A DNA stretch of 64,000 bases from Bacteroidales bacterium (lineage in GTDB: Bacteria > Bacteroidota > Bacteroidia > Bacteroidales > P3). The translations under genes were made by a program, and so were the position numbers. The notes under the pieces are model-generated. The model made no database searches. It was not told the origin of the DNA and saw only the letters and a list, made by a program, of their open reading frames with translations. The DNA is taken from the NCBI GenBank assembly GCA_017550405.1, contig JAFZPH010000015.1, positions 1-64,000 of the forward strand, in the 5' to 3' direction. Position 1 is the first letter of the stretch, and the number at the start of each line of letters is the position of its first letter. This document shows, in pieces, positions 22,963 to 32,677 of this stretch.

Positions 22963-24270
22963 ATGGATGTAGCTACCCACACCTTGGGATGTAAGTTAAA
23001 CTTTGCTGAAACCAGTCATTTGCAACGCAAGTTTTCGGATGCCGGGTTTAACATTGTGTCGTATAAAGAGAAGGCGGATTTGTACATCATAAATACCTGT
23101 ACAGTGACCGCTGTAGCAGAAAAAAAGTGCAGGAATGCCATCCGTCAGGCACGTTCGCAAAACCCTTCGGCAGTGATAGCCGTGATAGGCTGTTTCGCCC
23201 AGAACGGGGAAGAGCAGGTGGCAGCGATACCAGGAGTGGACATCATAGTTGGAAACGACAGGAAGATGCTTTTGCCCGAACTTGTTCAGGACTATTTGAA
23301 GGAGCGTGCGCAGAACGGAACAAGCAGTCAGCAATGCATTATCAATCCGCAACCCCGCAGTTTTGTTCCTTGCTATTCAGGGGGCGACCGCACCCGTACC
23401 TTTTTCAAGATTCAAGATGGTTGCGACTACTTCTGCACCTATTGTGCCATTCCGATGGCGCGGGGCAGGAGCCGTTCGGCTACTATTGCCGAGACGGTGG
23501 CAGTAGCACACCGTATTGCCGCCGAGGGGGCTCGGGAGGTTGTATTGACAGGTGTAAACACGGGCACATTCGGTCAGGCACACGGCGAGAAGTTTATTGA
23601 CCTGCTGCGCGAACTGGACAAGATTGAGGGAATAGTGCGTTACCGTATCTCGAGCATCGAGCCCAATCTTATCTCTGAGGAGATTGTCGACTTCGTTGCT
23701 GCGTCGCGTGCATTCCTGCCCCATTTCCATATCCCCTTGCAGTCGGGGTCGGACAAGGTGCTGAGGATGATGCACCGACATTATGACACGGCTCTCTATG
23801 CCAACCGTGTGCAGTATATCAAGCAGGCGATGCCCCATGCCTGTATTGCCGCCGACGTCATTGCCGGCTTCAATGGCGAGGATGAACGGGAGTTCGAGAT
23901 TGCGAAGCAGTTTATATCCTCTTTGCCCATCTCTTATCTGCATGTATTCCCCTACTCCGACCGTCCCAACACAGCAGCTTTGAAGATGGGGGAGAAGGTG
24001 CCGGTTTCAGTCCGAAAGGCTCGCGGTGCCGAGTTGCACATACTCTCCGAGACAATGCGTCATGCCTTTGTCGAGAGCCAGATGGACACAGAGCACACAG
24101 TGCTCTGGGAGCATACCCGTCACCTGCTCGACGGCAAGCCTGTAATGCAGGGCTGGACAGAAAATTACATCCGACTACAACGTCCTTACGATGAAGCTTA
24201 TATTGGACAAGTCACCCCGTTCAAAGTTTCCCATTCAACAGTTGTTGAAAACTTCGTTTGTGAAGATTGA
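22963..24270 (+). CDS. mtaB: tRNA t6A37 methylthiotransferase MtaB
   Basis: Radical-SAM enzyme adding a methylthio group to N6-threonylcarbamoyladenosine at tRNA position 37. 435 aa with the three-part layout. The N-terminal domain has cluster cysteines in HTLGCKLNFAET, INTCTVT and VIGCFAQ. The radical-SAM core has CX3CX2C in DGCDYFCTYCAIPMARG. A C-terminal TRAM-like domain ends the protein (about 375-435). GCKLNFAE and the TYCAIP context favour MtaB over MiaB. It stands alone on the plus strand between a terminator-like hairpin and the promoter of the next operon. Confidence 0.9.
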   Translation: MDVATHTLGCKLNFAETSHLQRKFSDAGFNIVSYKEKADLYIINTCTVTAVAEKKCRNAIRQARSQNPSAVIAVIGCFAQNGEEQVAAIPGVDIIVGNDRKMLLPELVQDYLKERAQNGTSSQQCIINPQPRSFVPCYSGGDRTRTFFKIQDGCDYFCTYCAIPMARGRSRSATIAETVAVAHRIAAEGAREVVLTGVNTGTFGQAHGEKFIDLLRELDKIEGIVRYRISSIEPNLISEEIVDFVAASRAFLPHFHIPLQSGSDKVLRMMHRHYDTALYANRVQYIKQAMPHACIAADVIAGFNGEDEREFEIAKQFISSLPISYLHVFPYSDRPNTAALKMGEKVPVSVRKARGAELHILSETMRHAFVESQMDTEHTVLWEHTRHLLDGKPVMQGWTENYIRLQRPYDEAYIGQVTPFKVSHSTVVENFVCED

Positions 24271-24280
24271 AAAAAAAGTG

Positions 24281-24288
24281 TATTTTTG
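24281..24288 (+). promoter_or_regulatory. -7 box (TATTTTTG) of the PurF-like operon
   Basis: The box lies 106 nt before the ATG at 24395, giving an AT-rich leader of about 100 nt with no recognised riboswitch. Confidence 0.55.
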
Positions 24289-24394
24289 CTCCTTTATTCG
24301 AAACACGAAAAAATGAAATAAAACATTGTAATCCTTGTAATTATCAATTCAATCATATATTATTATTAGTCATTTTTTACATTCTTAGTCCATC

Positions 24395-25801
24395 ATGAGC
24401 GGTCTTTTTGGAGTTATCAGCAACAAGCCTTGTGCTACAGATCTTTTCTATGGCACCGATTACCATTCGCATCTCGGCACCCGTCGTGCCGGCCTCAGCA
24501 CCATCGACAACGGTGTGATGCACCTCAACATCCACAACATCGAGAACACCCAGTTCAAAAGCAAGTTCTCGCCCGACATCCACGAGATGAAGGGTGACAA
24601 AGGCATTGGAGTTATCAGCGATACGGACGCCCAGCCCATTGTGTGCAATTCGCATCTGGGTCGTTTCGCTGTATGCACCGTGTCGCGTATCAATAATATC
24701 CCCGAGCTGGAGCAGTTATGCCTGTCAAAGAACCAGCAGTTCACCGAGCTCAGTATGGGCAAGACCAACCCTACCGAGTTGGTGGCTCTTCTGGTGACAC
24801 AGGGCAAGACCTTTGCCGATGGTATCAATAATGTATACAGCAGGGTGCGTGGCAGTGTCTCTTTCCTGATTCTCACCAGCGACGGCATCATTGCAGCCCG
24901 CGACCGCTATGGGCGCACTCCCCTTGTGGTCGGGCGTCGCGACGGCGACTATGCCGTGGCTTCCGAAACCAGCAGCTATGTGAACCTTGGATACCAGACC
25001 GAGTATTTCGTGAAACCCGGCGAGGCGGTGATGGTCACCCACGAGGGTGTCAAGCAGCTGATTGCCCCTAGCGACAAAATGCAGATATGCTCGTTCCTTT
25101 GGATATACTATGGTTTCCCCGCTGTGGAATACGAAGACATCAATGCCGAAGAGGTGCGTTTCCGTCTGGGTCAAGAGATGGGTCTTCACGACGATGTGCA
25201 GGCCGACTACGTATCCGGCATCCCCGACTCCGGTGTGGGCATGGCGCTCGGCTATGCTGCCGGAAAGGGCATCCCTTACAAACGCGGCATCCTTAAATAC
25301 ACCCCCACGTGGTCTCGCAGTTTCATGCCCATCAACCAAGAGTCTCGCAGCCTTGTGGCAAAGATGAAACTCATCCCTTCTCACAAAGTGCTTGAAGGCA
25401 AGGATGTGGTCTTCTGCGACGACAGCATCGTGCGCGGCACCCAGCTCAAAGACCAGGTGCGTATGCTCTACGCCAATGGTGTAAAGCGCATCCACGTCCG
25501 CATCAGCTGTCCTCCGCTGCTCTATGGTTGCAACTATCTCAACTTCTCGACCTCCAAAACCGACAACGAACTCATCACGCGCCGTGTCATCGCCGAACTT
25601 GAAGGAGGAGAAGTGCGCAATATCGAAGCCTATCGCGACGAGAGTTCCAAGCAGTACGCCAATCTGGTGGAGACTATCCGCAAAACCGTCGGAGTCGACA
25701 CGCTCAAATTCAACAGCCTCGACACCGTATGCAAAGCCATCGGCCTCCCCAAATGCACTCTCTGCACCCATTGCTTCGACGGCAGCTCCTTCGGTGAATA
25801 A
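24395..25801 (+). CDS. PurF-like amidophosphoribosyltransferase paralogue with a lost glutaminase site
   Basis: 468 aa, aligned throughout with amidophosphoribosyltransferase (first step of purine synthesis). The phosphoribosyltransferase half is intact: the PRPP loop VVFCDDSIVRGTQ is at 338-350, and SGIPDSGVGMALGYA is at 274-288. The N-terminal glutaminase half starts MSGLFGV where PurF has MCG, so the Cys nucleophile is Ser2. The usual NG pair near residue 85 reads CNSHLGRF. It ends in a PKCTLCTHCFDGS cysteine cluster. It may use free ammonia or another amine, or be regulatory. Similar Ser-starting paralogues are known from other Bacteroidetes beside a normal PurF. First gene of a three-gene operon. 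Confidence 0.85.
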   Translation: MSGLFGVISNKPCATDLFYGTDYHSHLGTRRAGLSTIDNGVMHLNIHNIENTQFKSKFSPDIHEMKGDKGIGVISDTDAQPIVCNSHLGRFAVCTVSRINNIPELEQLCLSKNQQFTELSMGKTNPTELVALLVTQGKTFADGINNVYSRVRGSVSFLILTSDGIIAARDRYGRTPLVVGRRDGDYAVASETSSYVNLGYQTEYFVKPGEAVMVTHEGVKQLIAPSDKMQICSFLWIYYGFPAVEYEDINAEEVRFRLGQEMGLHDDVQADYVSGIPDSGVGMALGYAAGKGIPYKRGILKYTPTWSRSFMPINQESRSLVAKMKLIPSHKVLEGKDVVFCDDSIVRGTQLKDQVRMLYANGVKRIHVRISCPPLLYGCNYLNFSTSKTDNELITRRVIAELEGGEVRNIEAYRDESSKQYANLVETIRKTVGVDTLKFNSLDTVCKAIGLPKCTLCTHCFDGSSFGE

Positions 25802-25831
25802 TAAAACTCTGAATCCAATCAACCCCGTTGA

Positions 25832-27595
25832 ATGAAAAAACTTCTTGTCATCACTGCTATCCTCTGCTTGTCATCCGGACTGAAAGCCCAGGACACCGTC
25901 TTCCTCTCCGTTAAAGACCTTGCCCCTTCGTTTGGCATCCAGGCCCGTTTCCTCGACGACACCCTGTCCGTGGCCCATTACCTCGACAGCCTTCAGGCCG
26001 AAAGTCATCAACTCACCGACTCATGCGTGTCGCTCAATGCACGCGTGCTCGCTTTCCAGAATGTCCTTTTGCACGACTACCGCCACTCCGGCGGCTATGT
26101 GTGGATGGACAACAACACCTGCATCAACGACTACGAAGTCTATCGCCATCGGCTCAACGACCTCTCGGCCTATGTGCTCCGAAGGGCGCATGCCTTTATC
26201 GAACAGGACCATTTGCGCCGTGGTACTGTCCAGCAAGAAGCTTTCAACCTCCGCAAAGACACCATCAACCGCCTCCATCGCACCATCGTCAGTGCTTGCG
26301 AGGGCTTCGGAATCAACGATGCCGACCGCAAGAAGGAACTCCGCGACATCTACTATGCCTATCTCTCTGTCTACAATCGCTACGACCTCTCCAAGCCCGC
26401 CTCCAGCGAGAGCTACACGGCCGAGCTCAACCGTTTCATCCAGTTCCAAAACCACCTTATCGACAATCTTCTTGGCTCAGGCAACTACCGTAGCCGCATC
26501 AAAAACTTCTACAACACCCTGAAGATACGCTGCGGACATGCTCACGTCGATGTGCTTCGCTCCTACCAGCGTTCCAACACTCTGCAGCCCTCCTCGGTCA
26601 AATTCTCCACTATCGATGGCTACTATAGATATGTCGACAGCCTCTCCAACGTGCTGCATGTGCAGGACTGCTACCTCTCCGTAGTCGACCTCCGCGAGAA
26701 GATAGCCGCCAACTCCGACCGTATTACACGCCTCTACGGCTCCCGCTTCCGGCAGGTGGTCAAGACCTATCAGGAGGTCGCCGCAAGCGTCAATACAGTC
26801 CCCTCTTTTACCACCGTACCCAACGCCAACTCTTTCATCGATAACATGCAGGAATTCATCAAGGTGCAGGACAGCTACATCAACGACTACAACCGCCTCT
26901 CCCTCATCAAGGAACACGGCGATTCCATCGCCACCCGCTGTGCCATTCGCTATTCCGATGTCTCCAAGGCCTATGCCAAGATGGTCGACGAGCTCTACCC
27001 CAAGTCCGAAACCCCCAAGCCGGCCTACCGTTCACTCGACGATGCCCTGCGTTTCGGCTCCGAACTCGACAATTTCGAGCGCCTCCAGCGTCAGTACGAC
27101 ACCATCATCGAATACCGGAAACTCATCGACCGCAACAAGGACACTATCAGCAAGGGATGGATGACACACATCTTGGTTTACAACGGATTCCAGACCATCC
27201 ACAAACAGATGGTCCTCACCCCCTCGTTTATCAGCACCACCGACGGGAGCCGCTTCATCTCCGAGCTGAAAGACTTTGCCGAGACCGAGGATAAATGCAT
27301 CCAGGCCATCCGGCTCTTCGACGAATACCGCCGTCTGGACAACCAAATCATCCCCCTCATCCAGCCCTATCGCAACATCCGCAAAGCCTACTCGCGTCTC
27401 GAGAAAGGCTACATCACCGTCAAGGCGATCAACCACACCTCTGAAGTCTACCTCTATTGCCGACAGCTCGAGTCCTTCATCTCCCTCCAGCACGAACTCA
27501 TGCAGAAAGCCAACGGCAACGATGTGCAGGACATCAACACCCGCCTCTATAATATCACCGACTTGGATAAAATCGAAAACATTATTGGAATATGA
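25832..27595 (+). CDS. Secreted helical repeat protein of unknown function
   Basis: 587 aa; signal peptide 1-20 (LSSGLKAQ). The rest is helical, made of about five degenerate units of roughly 90 residues. Each contains an F(I/Q)xxQ(D/N)xxI helix (RFIQFQNHLIDN, YVDSLSNVLHVQDCYLS, EFIKVQDSYINDYN, LDNFERLQRQYDTIIEY, DFAETEDKCIQAI, LESFISLQHELM). No known family was recognised. It starts 30 nt after the PurF-like gene and its stop overlaps the start of elbB (ATGA), so the three are co-transcribed. It probably acts in the periplasm or at the outer membrane; no enzymatic motif is visible. Confidence 0.7.
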   Translation: MKKLLVITAILCLSSGLKAQDTVFLSVKDLAPSFGIQARFLDDTLSVAHYLDSLQAESHQLTDSCVSLNARVLAFQNVLLHDYRHSGGYVWMDNNTCINDYEVYRHRLNDLSAYVLRRAHAFIEQDHLRRGTVQQEAFNLRKDTINRLHRTIVSACEGFGINDADRKKELRDIYYAYLSVYNRYDLSKPASSESYTAELNRFIQFQNHLIDNLLGSGNYRSRIKNFYNTLKIRCGHAHVDVLRSYQRSNTLQPSSVKFSTIDGYYRYVDSLSNVLHVQDCYLSVVDLREKIAANSDRITRLYGSRFRQVVKTYQEVAASVNTVPSFTTVPNANSFIDNMQEFIKVQDSYINDYNRLSLIKEHGDSIATRCAIRYSDVSKAYAKMVDELYPKSETPKPAYRSLDDALRFGSELDNFERLQRQYDTIIEYRKLIDRNKDTISKGWMTHILVYNGFQTIHKQMVLTPSFISTTDGSRFISELKDFAETEDKCIQAIRLFDEYRRLDNQIIPLIQPYRNIRKAYSRLEKGYITVKAINHTSEVYLYCRQLESFISLQHELMQKANGNDVQDINTRLYNITDLDKIENIIGI

Positions 27596-28242
27596 ACATT
27601 GCAATCATCCTTTCAGGCTGTGGCAACCGCGACGGCAGCGAGTTGCAGGAAACCCTTTCCCTCTTTCTGGCCATCGACCGTCGTGGCTGGCACTATCAGT
27701 GCTTCGCTCCCGAAGGCCAGTACAGCGTGGTGAGCCATCTCGACGGCAGCGAGTCCGACGGCCAGCGCGACCTCCTCACCGAGTCCGCCCGCATCGCCCG
27801 CGGCGACATCAAACCCCTCTCGCAGTTCCGTCCCGGCGATTTCGACGCCCTGGCGCTCCCCGGTGGCATGGGCGCTGCTCGCAACCTCTCCACCTTTGCC
27901 TTCGACGGCCCCGCCATGACCGTCCGTCCCGACGTCGAGAAAGCCATACTCGACATGTACCGTCTCCACAAACCTATCCTCGCCATGTGCATCGCCCCCA
28001 TGGTGCTGGCCAAGGTATTGGGCAAGGAGGGGGTCTCCCTCACCCTCGGCTTGGAAAACTCAGCCTCGAAAGTGGCTGCCCAGCTGGGAGCCGACGTCCA
28101 GCATCGGGATGTCACCGAAGTATGTGTGGACACCCGTCACCGCGTCTACACCACCCCCGCCTACATGGTCGGTACCCGCATCAGCGAAATCTTCGCCGGT
28201 GCCGAAAACATGATAGCTGCTCTCGAACAGGACTGCCGCTAA
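27592..28242 (+). CDS. elbB: ElbB, DJ-1/PfpI-family glyoxalase-like protein
   Basis: 216-residue cytosolic protein of the DJ-1/PfpI superfamily. LSGCGNRDGSELQE at the N-terminus is the ElbB signature, ALPGGMGAARNLS is the oxyanion region, and the nucleophile-elbow Cys lies in AMCIAPMV. E. coli ElbB has been reported to act as a glyoxalase. Its start overlaps the preceding gene by 4 nt and a strong terminator follows, marking the operon end. Confidence 0.9.
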   Translation: MNIAIILSGCGNRDGSELQETLSLFLAIDRRGWHYQCFAPEGQYSVVSHLDGSESDGQRDLLTESARIARGDIKPLSQFRPGDFDALALPGGMGAARNLSTFAFDGPAMTVRPDVEKAILDMYRLHKPILAMCIAPMVLAKVLGKEGVSLTLGLENSASKVAAQLGADVQHRDVTEVCVDTRHRVYTTPAYMVGTRISEIFAGAENMIAALEQDCR

Positions 28243-28257
28243 CCACCTGTCAATAAT

Positions 28258-28296
28258 AAAAGAGCCGCACATCCTCGTATGCGGCTCTTTTTTTGT
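28258..28296 (+). terminator. Rho-independent terminator after elbB
   Basis: AGAGCCGCA (28261-28269) pairs with TGCGGCTCT (28280-28288), followed by a run of T. The A-run on the left makes it suitable for the convergent DUF805 gene as well. Confidence 0.9.
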
Positions 28297-28307
28297 ATTG
28301 TCGCGAA

Positions 28308-28829
28308 TTATTGTTCTGTGGTGGTCACCTCGTTCTGGTTGCCTTCGCCCTTGGGATTGGGCCCCCACTTGTTCTCGCCATACTGCGAGTCGGTGAACAT
28401 CCATACCAGGAAGATGATGCAGATGGCCAGACTGGCACAATAGAAGAGGATGGTCAGCCCCGTGTTCGTCTCCTGGAACATGTTGCCTATCGAACCCAAT
28501 AGCGAGCCGCCAAGAAACAGGAAATACCAGAACCCCGACCTGCCGATGTCGTGCAAGCGACGCACCGTGACGGCGATGCTGGGGATAAGCACCGCAAGAT
28601 AGTACAGCAGGTAGAGATACAGAAACGGACTGCCCAGCGTGGCGCGTACCAACTCCATGTCGTCAACTTCCCCGGGGTCGATACCCATCTTCACAATAGG
28701 TGCAATCCAACAGCCCATCAGGACCATCGCGATGATAAAGTTGATGAGCGAGAACCACCAGAACTCACTCCTCCGGGCACGGCTATTGAAATCCGCGTAC
28801 TGCTTAAAACACTTAATAAACCACTTCAT
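28308..28829 (-). CDS. DUF805 membrane protein
   Basis: 173 aa with the DUF805 pattern: an N-terminal FNSRARRSEFWWFSLIN segment, four membrane helices, and the conserved VRRLHDIGRSGFWYFL loop before the third helix. An inner-membrane protein of unknown function. Single gene between elbB (convergent) and a repeat-filled gap upstream. Confidence 0.85.
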   Translation of the reverse strand: MKWFIKCFKQYADFNSRARRSEFWWFSLINFIIAMVLMGCWIAPIVKMGIDPGEVDDMELVRATLGSPFLYLYLLYYLAVLIPSIAVTVRRLHDIGRSGFWYFLFLGGSLLGSIGNMFQETNTGLTILFYCASLAICIIFLVWMFTDSQYGENKWGPNPKGEGNQNEVTTTEQ

Positions 28830-28835
28830 ACTAAT

Positions 28836-28957
28836 TCGTAAATTCGTTAATGTGTTAATTCGTTAATACTGTTGATAAGTTTATACGTTGATAAGTTTAT
28901 ATGGTTCGCAACGTATCAACATATCAACATCCAACATATCAACACATTCACACATTC
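28836..28957. repeat. Mixed TTAATGTG and TTATCAAC-type repeats
   Basis: ATTCGTTAATGTGTTAATTCGTTAA gives way to GTTGATAAGTTTATACGTTGATAAG, which faces the inverted ATCAACATATCAACATCCAAC around a GGTTCGCAACG centre. No gene is present. Confidence 0.65.
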
Positions 28958-28959
28958 AA

Positions 28960-29709
28960 TCAGGCCTTCAGCAGGAAGTTCAGTTTATCCTCGAGGGCAT
29001 ACTCCTTGGTGTTCTCCATCTTGGTCTTGAACACCTTCATCTTGTTAGGCTTGCCAATCAGCTTCAGGTCGCCGTTCTCAAGCAGCAGGGCGGTAGCCTC
29101 GCGGATGGCGGCAACGGTAGCCTTCGGGTTCACCATGATGTACTCCTTCAGACGGTCGTCGCGGGTCTCGCCGCCGTGCTTCGGGTCGAAGAAGTCCGTA
29201 TAGTGCGGGTTGATCTGGAACGGCACCAAGCCCATGCAGTCGAACGAGTCCGGCATCACGATGGGCATGTCGTTCGTGGTGCACAGCGTCGGACCGGCCA
29301 CATTGCTGCCTGCACTCCAGCCCATATAAGGCATGCCGTCGAAAGCACGCTGGCGGATAGCTTGCATCAAGCCGGTGCGCTGCAGTTGGCGCACCAGGTG
29401 GAACGTGTTGCCACCGCCCACGGCCACGCAGTCGGTGTCGTACACAGCGTTGATGGGCAACGCCTTGTGGTGAACGCTCGTCAGCTTCACGCCAAACTCG
29501 GCATACACCTTGGCCACCTTCGCCTCGTAAGCGTCGTAGCTCTTTGTCAGACCGCCCTCGGCCAGGCTCACGCCGGCATACGGCACAAAGAGCACCTTTT
29601 TCACATTGTGCCGACGGCAGAAGTCGGCAATCATGTCCTTGCACCATCCCAGATAAGCCTCGCCCCGCATGGTGCTGTTGCTAATAAGTAAGAGATTTCT
29701 TTTATCCAT
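28960..29709 (-). CDS. pepE: Dipeptidase E (peptidase S51)
   Basis: Cytosolic serine peptidase that removes N-terminal aspartate from dipeptides. 249 aa, close to the family size. The nucleophile Ser lies in GWSAGSN, VAVGGGNTFHLV precedes it, and NPHYTDF provides the conserved His region. It starts MDKRNLLLISNST, characteristic of the family. Transcribed alone, with octamer repeats directly upstream. Confidence 0.9.
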   Translation of the reverse strand: MDKRNLLLISNSTMRGEAYLGWCKDMIADFCRRHNVKKVLFVPYAGVSLAEGGLTKSYDAYEAKVAKVYAEFGVKLTSVHHKALPINAVYDTDCVAVGGGNTFHLVRQLQRTGLMQAIRQRAFDGMPYMGWSAGSNVAGPTLCTTNDMPIVMPDSFDCMGLVPFQINPHYTDFFDPKHGGETRDDRLKEYIMVNPKATVAAIREATALLLENGDLKLIGKPNKMKVFKTKMENTKEYALEDKLNFLLKA

Positions 29710-29718
29710 AGTGCTTAA

Positions 29719-30060
29719 TTGTTTATATGTTTATATGTTTATATGTTTATCCGTTTATATGTTTATATGTTTATATGTTTATATGTTTATCCGTTTATCT
29801 GTTTATCTGTTTATCTGTTTATCTGTTTATCTGTTTATCCGTTTATCTGTTTATCTGTTTATCTGTTGGATGTTGATATGTTTATATGTTTATCCGTTGA
29901 TACGTTGCGAGTCGTATAAACTTATCAACTTATCAACAATTATCTGTTTATCTGTTGGATGTTTATATGTTTATCCGTTAACCTGTTTATCCGTTGATAC
30001 GTTGCGAGTCGTATAAACTTATCAACAATAAATTCCAACATATCAACAAAAATTTCAACC
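29719..30060. repeat. Octamer tandem repeats TTTATnYG and TTATCAAC blocks
   Basis: From 29719 to about 29870 the sequence is almost pure TTTATATG, TTTATCCG and TTTATCTG octamers, about 18 in a row. They are followed by two GTTGATACGTTGCGAGTCGTATAAAC copies (about 29899 and 29993) and inverted TTATCAAC units. No gene is present in this 350-bp gap; an apparent plus-strand frame of MFICLYVY repeats is produced by the octamer itself. Confidence 0.9.
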
Positions 30061-30062
30061 TG

Positions 30063-30410
30063 TCAACGTGTTTTAATGTAGGCAATAAGCCTGTTTAGGT
30101 ACGAACTAATCTTTCGTGTCAGCCCGATGAGTTGGGTCTGTTGCTCGGTTGAACAATAACCCAAATCGGTGCAAAGATACAACATGCTTCGTGTTTCTGC
30201 ACAACTGCCTCTTGCAATATGTAGAAATCTGATGTTTGTTGCATCTGAGCCAGACTCACTCCCTTCCGCGATATTATTCATTATCGAAACTGCAGCTCTC
30301 TGTATTTGGTCACGAAAACCATAGTCGTTGTTATTTTTCATCATCTGATATATTGAGAGCGTCAATGTCTTGGCATCTTGCCATACTTCTAAATCCTCAA
30401 AGAATGCCAT
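30063..30410 (-). CDS. Four-helix bundle protein (23S rRNA IVS/Avd-like family), second copy
   Basis: 115 aa with the family pattern: LEVWQDAKTLTLSIYQMM, then GFRDQIQRAAVSIMNNIAEGSE, then FLHIARGSCAETRSMLYL. It belongs to a different subgroup from the copy at 6597-6968. It lies between dipeptidase E and gyrB, enclosed on both sides by TTATCAACATATCAACA-type repeats. No retroelement or rRNA is nearby; function unknown. Confidence 0.85.
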   Translation of the reverse strand: MAFFEDLEVWQDAKTLTLSIYQMMKNNNDYGFRDQIQRAAVSIMNNIAEGSESGSDATNIRFLHIARGSCAETRSMLYLCTDLGYCSTEQQTQLIGLTRKISSYLNRLIAYIKTR

Positions 30411-30452
30411 ATCGTATAAACATATTAACTTATCAACATATCAACAAATTTT

Positions 30453-32408
<1,956 letters not shown>

Positions 32409-32449
32409 TTATCTGTTGATATGTTTTGATATTAGTCGGTAAGAAATTG

Positions 32450-32457
32450 CAAAGATA
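32450..32457 (-). promoter_or_regulatory. -7 box (TATCTTTG) for gyrB
   Basis: TATCTTTG on the minus strand, about 57 nt before the ATG. The adjoining TTTTTTCCGACATA stretch resembles the toxin-antitoxin promoter cassettes at 3113-4727. Confidence 0.6.
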
Positions 32458-32677
32458 CGAATTTTTTCCGACATATCGGCCACTTTTCTGTCAAAAAACA
32501 GCCCTTTTTTCCACCCCCGTTGTTAGTAACCTCCCCTCACGCCGCAAACAGGTTAGCGACAAGGGTCTAAGTTCGTTCAATCCAGCATCGTTATCCGTTC
32601 GATACAGCATCGTTGCCCTACATCATAACGGAAAACGACACTGTAAAAACCCCGCAGCGATCCAGGATTGAAGGGCG

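Noticed and set aside
24289-24394. Purine riboswitch in the leader of the PurF-like operon
   Set aside because: The leader is AT-rich and shows no purine-aptamer core or terminator hairpin.
29719-29870. CRISPR array
   Set aside because: The octamers are contiguous with no unique spacers and no cas genes are nearby.
29669-30016. Plus-strand frame encoding MFICLYVY-type repeats
   Set aside because: Produced by the TTTATATG octamer array; no start signal and no conserved content.
30063-30410. Diversity-generating retroelement (Avd-like gene)
   Set aside because: No reverse transcriptase, template repeat or variable repeat was found near either four-helix gene.
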